Part shown: one piece after another, positions 1 to 8,969 of the stretch
How the letters are laid out: each line of letters opens with the position of its first letter
How positions within the stretch are numbered: position 1 is the stretch's first letter
Assembly (NCBI GenBank): GCA_903930095.1
Contig: CAIYXE010000126.1
Coordinates: 1-11,449 of the forward strand
Direction of reading: 5' to 3'
DNA length: 11,449 bases
DNA from: an uncultured Hyphomicrobiales bacterium
GTDB taxonomy: Bacteria; Pseudomonadota; Alphaproteobacteria; Rhizobiales; Aestuariivirgaceae
Translations under genes and position numbers: made by a program
The notes under the pieces: model-generated
What the model was told of the DNA's origin: nothing
Databases searched by the model: none
Seen by the model: only the letters and a program-made list of their open reading frames with translations

Positions 1-1
1 C

Positions 2-322
2 GGACGCATCGCGGCCGAACAGTCCGAGCGCATCGAGAACGACAAACCGTCCGCAAGCCTGCGTGGCCCCACTGGCTTTGCCAAGGGCTATCGGCTTGCG
101 AGCGAGTTTGTTGCCGGAACGCTGGTCGGCGGCCTCATTGGCTATGGCATCGACTGGCTCTTCGGTACGTTGCCCTTCGGCCTGATATTCTTCCTGCTCC
201 TCGGCTTCGGAGCCGGCATCCTGAATATGGCCCGCGCGGGCAACAGGGTGCCTCCGGCACAGGAGAGGCTTGGTTCAAACCCGCCGCCAAAAGCGGCCCT
301 GGATGATGATGATGAGGACTGA
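2..322 (+). CDS. atpI: ATP synthase F0 assembly subunit I (AtpI), 5' partial
   Basis: The reading frame is open from base 2 to the TGA at 320-322, giving 106 residues; the true start lies before the window. Two hydrophobic segments are visible, one around VAGTLVGGLIGYGIDWLFG and one around PFGLIFFLLLGFGAGILNM, separated by a short turn. This is the two-helix hairpin of the small AtpI/AtpZ family. The head is charged (IAAEQSERIENDK) and the tail ends in an acidic run, DDDDED. AtpI proteins sit in the inner membrane and help assemble the c-ring; they are not part of the finished enzyme. The stop is only 2 nt before the atpB start, so the genes are surely co-transcribed and probably translationally coupled. 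The assignment rests on the two helices and the position directly upstream of atpB, since the family has weak sequence signatures. Confidence 0.88.
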   Translation, partial: GRIAAEQSERIENDKPSASLRGPTGFAKGYRLASEFVAGTLVGGLIGYGIDWLFGTLPFGLIFFLLLGFGAGILNMARAGNRVPPAQERLGSNPPPKAALDDDDED

Positions 323-324
323 GC

Positions 325-1077
325 GTGGCTAACGATCCGATCCACCAGTTTCAGATCAAGGAACTCGCGGGCCCGTTCCATATCGGCGGCTATGAGATCG
401 CTTTCACCAATTCGGCCCTGTTCATGGGTATCGCCGTGGTGACGGTGACGACGATCCTGCTCGCCGCGGCGGCCAGGGGTGCGCTGGTGCCGGGCCGTCT
501 GCAGTCTTTGGGCGAGGTTTGGTACGAATTCATCCACAACATGGTGAAGAACGTGCTGGGACCAGAGGGGAAACCCTTTTTCCCGCTGGTGTTTTCGCTG
601 TTCTCCTTCGTGCTCGTCGCCAACATGCTGGGCATGTTCCCCTATTTCTTCACGGTCACCAGCCATGTGGTGGTAACGGCGAGCCTCGCCGTCTTCGTGG
701 TGGCCCTTGTCGTGGTCGTGGGCATCGCCAAGCATGGGCTTGGCTGGTTCAAGCTGTTCGTGCCGCATGGCGTCCCCGCCGTCATCCTGCCCTTCATCTC
801 GCTGATCGAGATCATCTCGTTCCTGTCACGGCCTGTGAGCCTCGGCCTTCGTCTGTTCGGCAACATGCTGGCAGGTCACATCGTGCTCAAGGTCTTCTCG
901 GGCTTCGTGGTGAGCCTCGCGAGCTTTGGCCTCGTGGGCATTCTCGGCGCCGTGGCCCCTCTGGTGATGGCGGTGGCCCTCACGGCCCTCGAATTCCTGG
1001 TGGCCTTCCTGCAGGCCTTCGTCTTCGCCATTCTTACCTGCGTCTACCTCAATGACGCGCTCCACACCCACCACTGA
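325..1077 (+). CDS. atpB: ATP synthase F0 subunit a
   Basis: This 250-residue integral membrane protein forms the two proton half-channels of ATP synthase against the c-ring. The family signature SLGLRLFGNMLAGH is at residues 172-185; its Arg176 corresponds to the essential E. coli Arg210. A second conserved stretch, EFLVAFLQAFVFAILTCVYL, is at residues 223-242, and its Gln230 matches E. coli Gln252. Several hydrophobic helices are visible, and the C-terminus ends in a His-rich HTHH. Length is normal for the family. The start codon is GTG at 325, supported by a GAGG at 314-317 inside the end of atpI and by the 2-nt gap to the atpI stop; the next in-frame ATG would remove conserved N-terminal sequence. 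It is the second gene of the F0 operon, followed 46 nt later by atpE. Confidence 0.97.
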   Translation: MANDPIHQFQIKELAGPFHIGGYEIAFTNSALFMGIAVVTVTTILLAAAARGALVPGRLQSLGEVWYEFIHNMVKNVLGPEGKPFFPLVFSLFSFVLVANMLGMFPYFFTVTSHVVVTASLAVFVVALVVVVGIAKHGLGWFKLFVPHGVPAVILPFISLIEIISFLSRPVSLGLRLFGNMLAGHIVLKVFSGFVVSLASFGLVGILGAVAPLVMAVALTALEFLVAFLQAFVFAILTCVYLNDALHTHH

Positions 1078-1123
1078 CAATCATCCTTTCAACCCAACCT
1101 GACGGACACTCAAGGAGACTAAA

Positions 1124-1348
1124 ATGGAAGCAGATGCAGCAAAGCTGATTGGCGCTGGTATCGCCTGTATCGGCATGGGCGGCGCCGGCATCGGCGTGGG
1201 TCACATCTTCGGCAACTACCTGGCGGGCGCGCTGCGCAATCCGTCGGCAGCCCCGGCCCAGTTCACCAACGCGCTGATCGGCGCGGCTCTGGCGGAAGGC
1301 CTCGGCATCTTCTCGCTCGTCGTCGCTCTGCTCCTGCTGTTCACGTAA
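1124..1348 (+). CDS. atpE: ATP synthase F0 subunit c
   Basis: This 74-residue proteolipid forms the rotating c-ring in the inner membrane. Helix 1 carries the glycine-rich packing motif [13 protein letters not shown] (residues 19-31). The polar loop has the conserved RNP (38-40) that contacts the F1 gamma/epsilon foot. Helix 2 carries the proton-binding Glu58 in ALAEGLG. I see no extra polar residues that would suggest a sodium-binding c subunit, so a proton-driven enzyme is inferred. A strong ribosome binding site, AAGGAG at 1112-1117, lies 6 nt before the ATG; this is better than those of its neighbours and fits the high copy number of c per complex. The stop codon is inside a small hairpin (1344-1360), and a larger hairpin follows before atpF'. 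Confidence 0.97.
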   Translation: MEADAAKLIGAGIACIGMGGAGIGVGHIFGNYLAGALRNPSAAPAQFTNALIGAALAEGLGIFSLVVALLLLFT

Positions 1349-1404
1349 TTCTTCATTACGGCAGTCAAATCGAAGCCTGGCGGGCGGAACCCCGCACAGG
1401 CTTC
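1344..1404 (+). repeat. Two hairpins in the atpE-atpF' gap
   Basis: The 75-nt gap contains two inverted repeats. The first is CGTAAT (1344-1349), loop TCTTC, ATTACG (1355-1360), which overlaps the atpE stop codon. The second is long: GAAGCCTGGCGGG (1372-1384) pairs with CCCGC (1391-1395), a bulged A, then CAGGCTTC (1397-1404), a 13-bp stem with a 6-nt loop. No T-run follows the second stem, so it is not a normal intrinsic terminator. An RNA-stabilising or partial-attenuation structure that favours atpE mRNA over the downstream stator genes is my inference. Confidence 0.65.
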
Positions 1405-1423
1405 CCCATTTGAGGCTCTAGAC

Positions 1424-2023
1424 ATGTCGCAGACGACAATCGTCGTTGCCGAAGAGACCACGGCGGTGCAAGCACCCGCCGAAGGCGAGACCGGCCACAC
1501 GACGGAAAGCACCGGGCACGATGGCGGCCACAAGGGCGCTTTCCCGCCGATGGACGCGACCACCTTCCCGTCGCAGATCTTCTGGCTGGTGATCTTCTTT
1601 GCGCTCCTCTACCTCCTGATGAGCAAGCTGGCGCTGCCGAAGATGGCGGCCGTCCTCGAGAAGCGCCACAAGACCATCGAAAGCGACCTCGCCAAGGCCT
1701 CCGCCCTCAAGAACGAGACCGAAACCGCGATCCAGTCGTATGAGAAGGCGCTGGCCGATGCCCGCGCCAAGGCGCAGGCCATCGCCGCCGAGACGCGCGC
1801 CAAGATGAACGCCGAGATGGAAGCCGAGCGCACTGCGCTCGAGCAGAAGATCGGCGCCAAGACGGCGGAAGCCGAAGCGAAGATCGCCGCCGCCAAGGCG
1901 AGTGCCATGAAGGACGTGGGCGAGGTTGCCGCTGAAACGGCTGCCGAGATCGTGTCCGAACTGACCGGCGCCACGGTGAGCAAGGCGGAGGCCGCCAAGG
2001 CCATCGCCGGGCTCAAGGGCTAA
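1424..2023 (+). CDS. atpF': ATP synthase F0 subunit b' (stator)
   Basis: This 199-residue protein is the b'-type peripheral stalk subunit found with b in alphaproteobacteria, cyanobacteria and chloroplasts. It starts with about 40 polar, low-complexity residues rich in Thr, Glu, Gly and His, then the family motif FPPMDATTFPSQIFWL (40-55) and one membrane helix around residues 51-66. A long, Ala/Lys/Glu-rich amphipathic region to the C-terminus would form the coiled coil that pairs with b and reaches F1. The first b-like gene after atpE is the b' subunit in this group, and the N-terminal extension before FPP is typical of b', so I assign it here rather than to the next gene. The ATG at 1424 has GAGG at 1412-1415. 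The gene is often also called atpG or atpX. Confidence 0.93.
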   Translation: MSQTTIVVAEETTAVQAPAEGETGHTTESTGHDGGHKGAFPPMDATTFPSQIFWLVIFFALLYLLMSKLALPKMAAVLEKRHKTIESDLAKASALKNETETAIQSYEKALADARAKAQAIAAETRAKMNAEMEAERTALEQKIGAKTAEAEAKIAAAKASAMKDVGEVAAETAAEIVSELTGATVSKAEAAKAIAGLKG

Positions 2024-2036
2024 AGGGAGAAGAACG

Positions 2037-2522
2037 ATGCATTTCGACGCGACATTCTTCGCCCTGGTGGCGCTGATCATCTTCCTCGGCATCGTTGCCT
2101 ATGCCGGCGGCTTCAAGACCATGTCCTCGGGCCTCGACGCCCGCGCCGATCGCATCCGCAATGATCTCGAGCAGGCGGCAAAGCTTCGCAAGGAAGCCGA
2201 AGCCCTGCTCGCGGAATACAAGCAGAAGCGCATCGACGCCGAGAAGGAAGCTGCCTCCATCATCGCTGCCGCAAAGGCGGACGCTGAGGAATATGCCGCC
2301 GAGACGCGCCGCAAGCTGACGGAATCTCTCGACCGCCGCACGAAGCAGGCCGAGCAGAAGATCGCCCAGGCCGAAGCCGCCGCAATCAAGGACGTGCGCA
2401 ACGCCGCAACCGAGCTTGCCATCGCTGCTGCCCAGAACATGGTGGCCCAGGCCGCCAAGGGGGCCAAGGGCGATGAACTGATCGCAAGCTCCATCCAGGC
2501 GGTGAAGAACCGCCTGAACTGA
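2037..2522 (+). CDS. atpF: ATP synthase F0 subunit b (stator)
   Basis: This 161-residue subunit forms the second strand of the peripheral stalk. The hydrophobic anchor is at the extreme N-terminus (FFALVALIIFLGIVAYAGGF, residues 7-26), followed by the short LDARADRIRNDLEQA segment and a long charged helix with many Ala, Lys and Glu, as expected for a coiled coil with b'. It starts 13 nt after the atpF' stop with AGGGAGA at 2024-2030 as ribosome binding site. Length is normal. It is the last gene of this F0 operon: a strong terminator begins 20 nt after its stop. The F1 genes are therefore in a separate operon, as is usual for alphaproteobacteria. Confidence 0.94.
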   Translation: MHFDATFFALVALIIFLGIVAYAGGFKTMSSGLDARADRIRNDLEQAAKLRKEAEALLAEYKQKRIDAEKEAASIIAAAKADAEEYAAETRRKLTESLDRRTKQAEQKIAQAEAAAIKDVRNAATELAIAAAQNMVAQAAKGAKGDELIASSIQAVKNRLN

Positions 2523-2542
2523 TCTTCGGATCGACAATGCAG

Positions 2543-2575
2543 AAAGCCCGGCCGAAAGGCCGGGCTTTTTTGTTT
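2543..2575 (+). terminator. Intrinsic terminator of the F0 operon
   Basis: GCCCGGCC (2546-2553), GAAA tetraloop, GGCCGGGC (2558-2565), then six T (2566-2571). Three A before the stem can pair with the first T residues, extending it to 11 bp. The stem and tetraloop are ideal. On the minus strand the same hairpin is followed by a weaker TTTC tract, so it may also act as a backup stop for gcvP transcripts. Confidence 0.93.
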
Positions 2576-2591
2576 GCGAGAGCGACCTGCC

Positions 2592-2635
2592 GCGTTGCCC
2601 TTCTCCCGCGCGGCAGCGTGGGAGAAGGGCAACGC
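2592..2635. repeat. Perfect 16-bp palindrome with GGCA tetraloop
   Basis: GCGTTGCCCTTCTCCC (2592-2607) is exactly complementary to GGGAGAAGGGCAACGC (2620-2635). The 12 nt between them can extend the stem by four pairs (one G·U), leaving a GGCA loop at 2612-2615, a GNRA-type tetraloop. No coding frame is credible here. It resembles the palindromic repeats scattered between genes in many Rhizobiales genomes; that resemblance is from memory, not a search. Confidence 0.75.
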
Positions 2636-2664
2636 AGGCTAACAGTTCCCCCTCTCTCACCTCG

Positions 2665-2728
2665 CCCGGGCTTGACCCGGGCGTCCTTTTGGCCACCGCA
2701 GAAAAAGGACACCCGGGTCAAGCCCGGG
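2665..2728. repeat. 26-bp inverted repeat with CCCGGGCTTGACCCGGG core
   Basis: The left arm at 2665-2690 and the right arm at 2703-2728 are complementary over 26 bp with one mismatch (2682 against 2711), separated by a 12-nt loop. Each arm contains CCCGGG-CTTGA-CCCGGG or its complement, which is itself a smaller hairpin. This core is familiar from many alphaproteobacterial intergenic regions, so I read it as a dispersed palindromic repeat. Its right half doubles as a gcv operon terminator. Confidence 0.75.
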
Positions 2729-2731
2729 TGT
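2701..2731 (-). terminator. Probable intrinsic terminator of gcvTHP
   Basis: Read on the minus strand, ACACCCGGG, loop CTTGA, CCCGGGTGT form a perfect 9-bp hairpin (plus coordinates 2709-2731). After a CC spacer comes TTTTT (2706-2702). It lies about 41 nt after the gcvP stop codon, with no other gene between. The hairpin is part of the larger inverted repeat at 2665-2728, which could fold in an alternative way. Confidence 0.7.
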
Positions 2732-2772
2732 GATGAATGTTGTGAGTGCGGATTGCGCGGCTGAGCGTCCTC

Positions 2773-5676
<2,904 letters not shown>

Positions 5677-5684
5677 CTTGTTCC

Positions 5685-6053
5685 TCAACCGTTCACGAAC
5701 TTGTCGTAGGCGGCCTTGTCCATCAGCCCGTCGAGTTCCGCCGGGTTGGACAGCTTCACCTTCATGAACCAGGCGCCGCCTTCGGCCTCACGGTTGACCA
5801 TGGCGGGATCGCCTTCGAGCTCCTTGTTGACGTCCACGACCTCGCCCGAGACCGGCACATAGACCTCGCTCGCGGCCTTGACACTTTCGACGACGGCGGC
5901 CTGGTCATGCGCGGCGATCTTCTTGCCGATGGCGGGCAACTCCACGAAGACGACGTCGCCCAGCTGCTCCTGGGCGTGGTTGGTGATGCCGATGGTGGCG
6001 ACGCCGTTCTCGACGGTCACCCACTCATGGTCCTTGCTGTACTTGACGGTCAT
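5685..6053 (-). CDS. gcvH: Glycine cleavage system H-protein
   Basis: This 122-residue carrier shuttles the aminomethyl intermediate between P-, T- and L-proteins on a lipoyl-lysine. The lipoylation site is Lys59 in [19 protein letters not shown], the standard context. The N-terminal KYSKDHEWV and the [18 protein letters not shown] stretch are also family signatures. Length is normal. The ribosome binding site AGGAG overlaps the gcvT stop (TAGGAG), and the gap to gcvT is 9 nt; its own stop lies 8 nt before the gcvP ATG. This spacing implies tight co-translation. No lipoate ligase or L-protein gene is in the window, so lipoylation and reoxidation must come from elsewhere in the genome. Confidence 0.97.
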   Translation of the reverse strand: MTVKYSKDHEWVTVENGVATIGITNHAQEQLGDVVFVELPAIGKKIAAHDQAAVVESVKAASEVYVPVSGEVVDVNKELEGDPAMVNREAEGGAWFMKVKLSNPAELDGLMDKAAYDKFVNG

Positions 6054-6062
6054 GCGTGTCTC

Positions 6063-7181
6063 CTAGCGCTTGAATCTGTTGGGGATGAAGGGAAGCTTGA
6101 CGATCCCGGCGGGCATGGCGTTGCCGCGCACGATGAGATTGATTTTCGTTCCGGGCACCGCGGATGGTGTCTCGACGTAGCCCATGGCGATGGGCCCGCC
6201 GACGGTTGGGCCGAAGCCGCCGGAGGTGACCTTGCCGATCTCGCGGCCTGACGTGTCGGTGATCACCGTGCCCTCACGCGCCGGGGCCCGGCCTTCCGGC
6301 CTGATGCCCACACGCTTGCGTGACACGCCATCGGCCAGTTCCTTCTGCACGCGGGCCGCGCCGATGAAACCGCCTTCGGCGCGGCGGCGCTTGCTGATCG
6401 ACCAGAGAAGATCGGCCTCGACCGGCGAGATGGTCTCGTCCAGCTCATGGCCATAAAGGCAGAGGCCGCCCTCGAGGCGGAGCGAATCGCGTGCGCCCAG
6501 CCCTATCGGCTTGACCAGCGGGTCGGAGAGCAGCAGGTTCCACAGCTTGGGCGCATCGGCGTTCGAGACGGAGATTTCGAAGCCGTCCTCGCCGGTGTAG
6601 CCCGAGCGCGAGACCTGCGTGCGCATGCCGCCGATCTCGATGTCCGCCGACTGCATGAAGGGCAGGTTCCGCATCAGCGGGGCATGTTTGGCGAGCACCG
6701 CCTCGGCCTTGGGGCCCTGCAGCGCCATGAGGGAGAGGCCATCCAGCCGCTTCAGGCTGACCCGGCGCGGCAAATGCTGCTCGAACCATGCATAGTCGTG
6801 ATCCTTGCGGCCAGCATTGACCACCACGTAGAGGAAGCCGTCCTCGTCGTGCCGGGTGATCATCAGGTCGTCGAGCGTTCCGCCCTCTTCCGAGAGGAGC
6901 TGCGAATAACGCTGCTGGCGGCGCTTGAGGCCCAGCACATCGGCGGGCACCAGCTTTTCCATTGCCTTGGCCACGGCCTCGAAACTGTCGCCCGATATCA
7001 CGCATTGGCCCATGTGCGACACGTCGAAGAGCCCGGCATTGGTACGCGTCCAGCTGTGCTCGGCGATGATGCCGGTGGGATACTGCACCGGCATGTCGTA
7101 GCCGGCGAAGGGCACCATGCGGGCGCCAAGCTTCACATGCTCATCGTAAAGGGATGTTCGTTTGGGAGCGTCGCCGCTCAT
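6063..7181 (-). CDS. gcvT: Glycine cleavage system T-protein (aminomethyltransferase)
   Basis: This 372-residue tetrahydrofolate-dependent enzyme releases ammonia from the H-protein aminomethyl-lipoyl arm and forms 5,10-methylene-THF. Recognisable motifs in order are LYDEHVKLGARMVPFAGYDMPVQY near the N-terminus, LFDVSHMG (51-58), GGTLDDLMI (100-108) containing the catalytic Asp pair 104-105, SGYTGEDGFEI (193-203) and GARDSLRLEGGLCLYGHEL from about 227. Length and motif order are normal. The ATG at 7181 has GGAG at 7192-7189. It is the first gene of the operon and lies about 50 nt after the second aptamer of the glycine riboswitch, so glycine level should set expression of all three genes. The family also includes dimethylglycine and sarcosine enzymes, but the riboswitch and gcvH/gcvP neighbours make GcvT safe. 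Confidence 0.97.
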   Translation of the reverse strand: MSGDAPKRTSLYDEHVKLGARMVPFAGYDMPVQYPTGIIAEHSWTRTNAGLFDVSHMGQCVISGDSFEAVAKAMEKLVPADVLGLKRRQQRYSQLLSEEGGTLDDLMITRHDEDGFLYVVVNAGRKDHDYAWFEQHLPRRVSLKRLDGLSLMALQGPKAEAVLAKHAPLMRNLPFMQSADIEIGGMRTQVSRSGYTGEDGFEISVSNADAPKLWNLLLSDPLVKPIGLGARDSLRLEGGLCLYGHELDETISPVEADLLWSISKRRRAEGGFIGAARVQKELADGVSRKRVGIRPEGRAPAREGTVITDTSGREIGKVTSGGFGPTVGGPIAMGYVETPSAVPGTKINLIVRGNAMPAGIVKLPFIPNRFKR

Positions 7182-7188
7182 GTCAGGT

Positions 7189-7229
7189 CTCCGGACAAAG
7201 CTGGGCCAGACCCGGCGAAACCGGATCTG
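7189..7229 (-). promoter_or_regulatory. Likely expression platform of the glycine riboswitch
   Basis: On the minus strand CAGATCCGG (7229-7221), loop TTTCG, and CCGGGTCTG (7215-7207) form a 9-bp hairpin with one wobble pair. No T-run follows, so a terminator is unlikely. The Shine-Dalgarno region CCGGAGACC (7194-7186) can instead pair with the TCCGG or GGTCT segments of this hairpin, so the hairpin and sequestration of the gcvT ribosome binding site look mutually exclusive. Translational control is inferred from these pairings. Confidence 0.5.
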
Positions 7230-7231
7230 CC

Positions 7232-7432
7232 CCCTCTGTACGAGACCTGAGAGATTTCACATCCGGTCACTCTGACATCGGATGCTTGCTCCTTCGGTGA
7301 GCGGCCCCCTGTCTCAGGTGCCGCTACTCTCCAGAGTTCGAACTTACGCCCTGCCGGTCCTTTTGCCTGAGAGTTTCCGGGGCGGTTGCTCCTTCGGCGC
7401 CGGGGTAAACCGGTCTCTTCCGCACAGGGCGC
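7232..7432 (-). promoter_or_regulatory. Tandem glycine riboswitch
   Basis: Two consecutive glycine aptamers are visible on the minus strand. Aptamer 1 spans about 7431-7347: its P1 is CGCCCTG (7431-7425) with CAGGGCG (7353-7347), and it has the core CCGAAGGAGCAA (7397-7386) and CTCTCAGG (7373-7366) followed by CAAAAGGACC. Aptamer 2 spans about 7336-7234: its P1 is CTCTG (7336-7332) with CAGAG (7238-7234), and the same two core motifs lie at 7297-7286 and 7253-7246. Its P3 has a clear AGCGGC/GCCGCT stem and a CATCCG/CGGATG stem. An 8-nt or so linker with TTCGAA joins them. Glycine binding is known to turn on gcv operons in this class of riboswitch. Both aptamers look intact. Confidence 0.95.
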
Positions 7433-7449
7433 TGTGCTGAACGGCCCTG

Positions 7450-7478
7450 AAACTATGCCGATGGCCAAACAAGTCAAG
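7450..7478 (-). promoter_or_regulatory. Candidate gcvT operon promoter
   Basis: Minus strand CTTGAC (7478-7473) is followed after 16 nt by ATAGTT (7456-7451), or after 17 nt by TAGTTT. The first box matches the alphaproteobacterial housekeeping -35 element; the -10 match is weaker. Transcription would begin near 7443, about 12 nt before aptamer 1, leaving almost no extra leader. Placement just before the riboswitch supports it. Confidence 0.5.
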
Positions 7479-7508
7479 CGCGACTGACATGCAATGCTTG
7501 CTCAGCTG

Positions 7509-7537
7509 TTGACATCGGCAGACAGCCCACGCATTTC
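7509..7537 (+). promoter_or_regulatory. Candidate ispH promoter (leaderless start)
   Basis: A perfect TTGACA lies at 7509-7514. Seventeen nucleotides later comes CATTTC (7532-7537), a poor -10 match. Transcription would begin about 7 nt on, essentially at the ispH ATG (7545). That fits the lack of any Shine-Dalgarno sequence before that ATG. The -35 is 31 nt from the divergent gcvT -35. Confidence 0.42.
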
Positions 7538-7544
7538 TTGGCGC

Positions 7545-8516
7545 ATGACCGACCAATCGAGGCCACCGCTCACCATCCTGCTGGCGGCGCCCCGCGGCTT
7601 CTGCGCCGGGGTGGTGCGGGCGATCGACATCGTGGAGCGGGCGCTGGCGCTCTACGGCGCCCCCGTCTACGTGCGCCACGAGATCGTGCACAACAAGTTC
7701 GTGGTCGATGACCTCAAAGCCAAGGGCGCGGTCTTCGTGGAGGAACTGGACGAGATCCCCGACGGGGACCGCCCGGTGGTGTTCTCGGCCCATGGCGTGC
7801 CGAAATCCGTGCCGGCCGCTGCTTCCGCCCGGCACATGTTCCAGCTCGATGCCACCTGCCCACTGGTGACGAAGGTGCACATGGAGGCCCAGCGCCACCA
7901 TGCGGACGGCTTCGAGATCATCCTGATCGGCCATAAGGGCCACCCGGAGGTGATCGGCACGATGGGCCAGCTGCCGGAGGGCGCGGTGAGCCTTATCGAG
8001 ACTGTGGAGGATGCGGAGACGCTTGCCGTCAAGGATCCGCAGAAGCTCGCCTATGTCACCCAGACCACGCTCTCGGTCGACGACACGAAGGATGTGATCG
8101 CCACCCTCCAGAAGCGCTTTCCCGCGATCAAGGGCCCCTACAAGGAAGACATCTGCTATGCCACGACCAACCGCCAGGAAGCGGTGAAATCCATCGCAGG
8201 CCGCATCGAGCTTTTGCTGGTGGTGGGCGCACCCAATTCATCCAACTCCCGCCGCCTTGTCGAGGTGGGCGAGCGGCATGGCACGCCGCGGAGCATGCTG
8301 GTGCAGCGCGCGGGCGAACTCGACTGGGCAACGCTCCAGGGCCTCTCCACCATCGGCATCACCGCGGGCGCGTCGGCACCCGAACTCCTCGTCAATGAAA
8401 TCATCGACGCCTTCCGCGCGCACTATGATGTCTCCGTCGAGATGGTGACGCTGCGCGAGGAGAATGTCTCCTTCAAGCTGCCGCGGGAACTGCGCGAGGT
8501 TCAGCCCGCGCAATGA
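7545..8516 (+). CDS. ispH: 4-hydroxy-3-methylbut-2-enyl diphosphate reductase
   Basis: IspH (LytB) is the cytoplasmic iron-sulfur enzyme that converts HMBPP to IPP and DMAPP, the last step of the MEP isoprenoid pathway. From the ATG at 7545 it has 323 residues. The three cluster cysteines are present: Cys20 in PRGFCAGV, Cys105 in LDATCPLV and Cys204 in [10 protein letters not shown]. Substrate residues are also visible: HEIVHN (45-50), SAHGVP (81-86), [14 protein letters not shown] with Glu135, [10 protein letters not shown] and the [11 protein letters not shown] loop (228-237). An in-frame ATG at 7494 would add 17 residues unlike the family and lies upstream of the TTGACA box, so I reject it. 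No Shine-Dalgarno is visible before 7545, which suggests a leaderless transcript. The stop overlaps the rnhA start in ATGA. Confidence 0.97.
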   Translation: MTDQSRPPLTILLAAPRGFCAGVVRAIDIVERALALYGAPVYVRHEIVHNKFVVDDLKAKGAVFVEELDEIPDGDRPVVFSAHGVPKSVPAAASARHMFQLDATCPLVTKVHMEAQRHHADGFEIILIGHKGHPEVIGTMGQLPEGAVSLIETVEDAETLAVKDPQKLAYVTQTTLSVDDTKDVIATLQKRFPAIKGPYKEDICYATTNRQEAVKSIAGRIELLLVVGAPNSSNSRRLVEVGERHGTPRSMLVQRAGELDWATLQGLSTIGITAGASAPELLVNEIIDAFRAHYDVSVEMVTLREENVSFKLPRELREVQPAQ

Positions 8517-8965
8517 CGGACGGCAAGGTGATCGCGCATACGGACGGAGCCTGCTCCGGCAATCCGGGGCCCGGCGGCTGGGGCGTTATCCTCGACTACA
8601 ACGGCACCCGCAAGGAGCTGTCGGGCGGCGAGGCAGACACCACCAACAACCGCATGGAGCTGATGGCCGCCATCGCCGCGCTCGAGGCGTTGAAGCGGCC
8701 ATGCGCCATCGAGATGCATGTCGATTCCAGCTACGTGAAGGACGGCATCACCAAGTGGATCCACGGCTGGAAGAAGAACGGCTGGAAGACCGCCGACAAG
8801 AAGCCGGTGAAGAACGCCGAGCTCTGGCAGCGCCTCGAGGCCGCACTCGGCAGGCATCAGGTTTCCTGGCACTGGGTGAAGGGCCATGCCGGCCATGACG
8901 GCAATGAACGCGCCGACGAACTGGCGCGCATGGGCATGGCGCCGTTCAAGCGGAAGGGAGGGTAG
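8513..8965 (+). CDS. rnhA: Ribonuclease HI
   Basis: This 150-residue enzyme cuts the RNA strand of RNA-DNA hybrids, removing primers and R-loops. The metal-binding residues are all in place: Asp11 in [16 protein letters not shown], Glu49 in [10 protein letters not shown], Asp71 in [10 protein letters not shown] and Asp135 in NERADELA, with the flexible-loop His125 in WVKGHAGH. The basic handle ([20 protein letters not shown], 82-101) of the E. coli type is present. Length is standard. The start ATG overlaps the ispH TGA (ATGA), so translation is probably coupled and no separate promoter is expected. In several Rhizobiales I recall thrB lying between ispH and rnhA; here it is absent. The gene ends 4 nt from the convergent peroxiredoxin gene. 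Confidence 0.97.
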   Translation: MTDGKVIAHTDGACSGNPGPGGWGVILDYNGTRKELSGGEADTTNNRMELMAAIAALEALKRPCAIEMHVDSSYVKDGITKWIHGWKKNGWKTADKKPVKNAELWQRLEAALGRHQVSWHWVKGHAGHDGNERADELARMGMAPFKRKGG

Positions 8966-8969
8966 CCTC

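Noticed and set aside
2592..2635. Possible integron attC or transposon end
   Set aside because: No attC core sites (RYYYAAC/GTTRRRY) at the arm ends, no integrase or transposase nearby, and no target duplications that I can see.
2537..2764. A 75-codon plus-strand frame across the atpF-gcvP gap
   Set aside because: It consists of the terminator and the two palindromes read as codons, with no family match and no ribosome binding site.
7178..7477. A 99-codon minus-strand frame overlapping the gcvT leader
   Set aside because: It runs straight through both glycine aptamers, whose structure explains the sequence. There is no recognisable protein and it overlaps the gcvT start out of frame.
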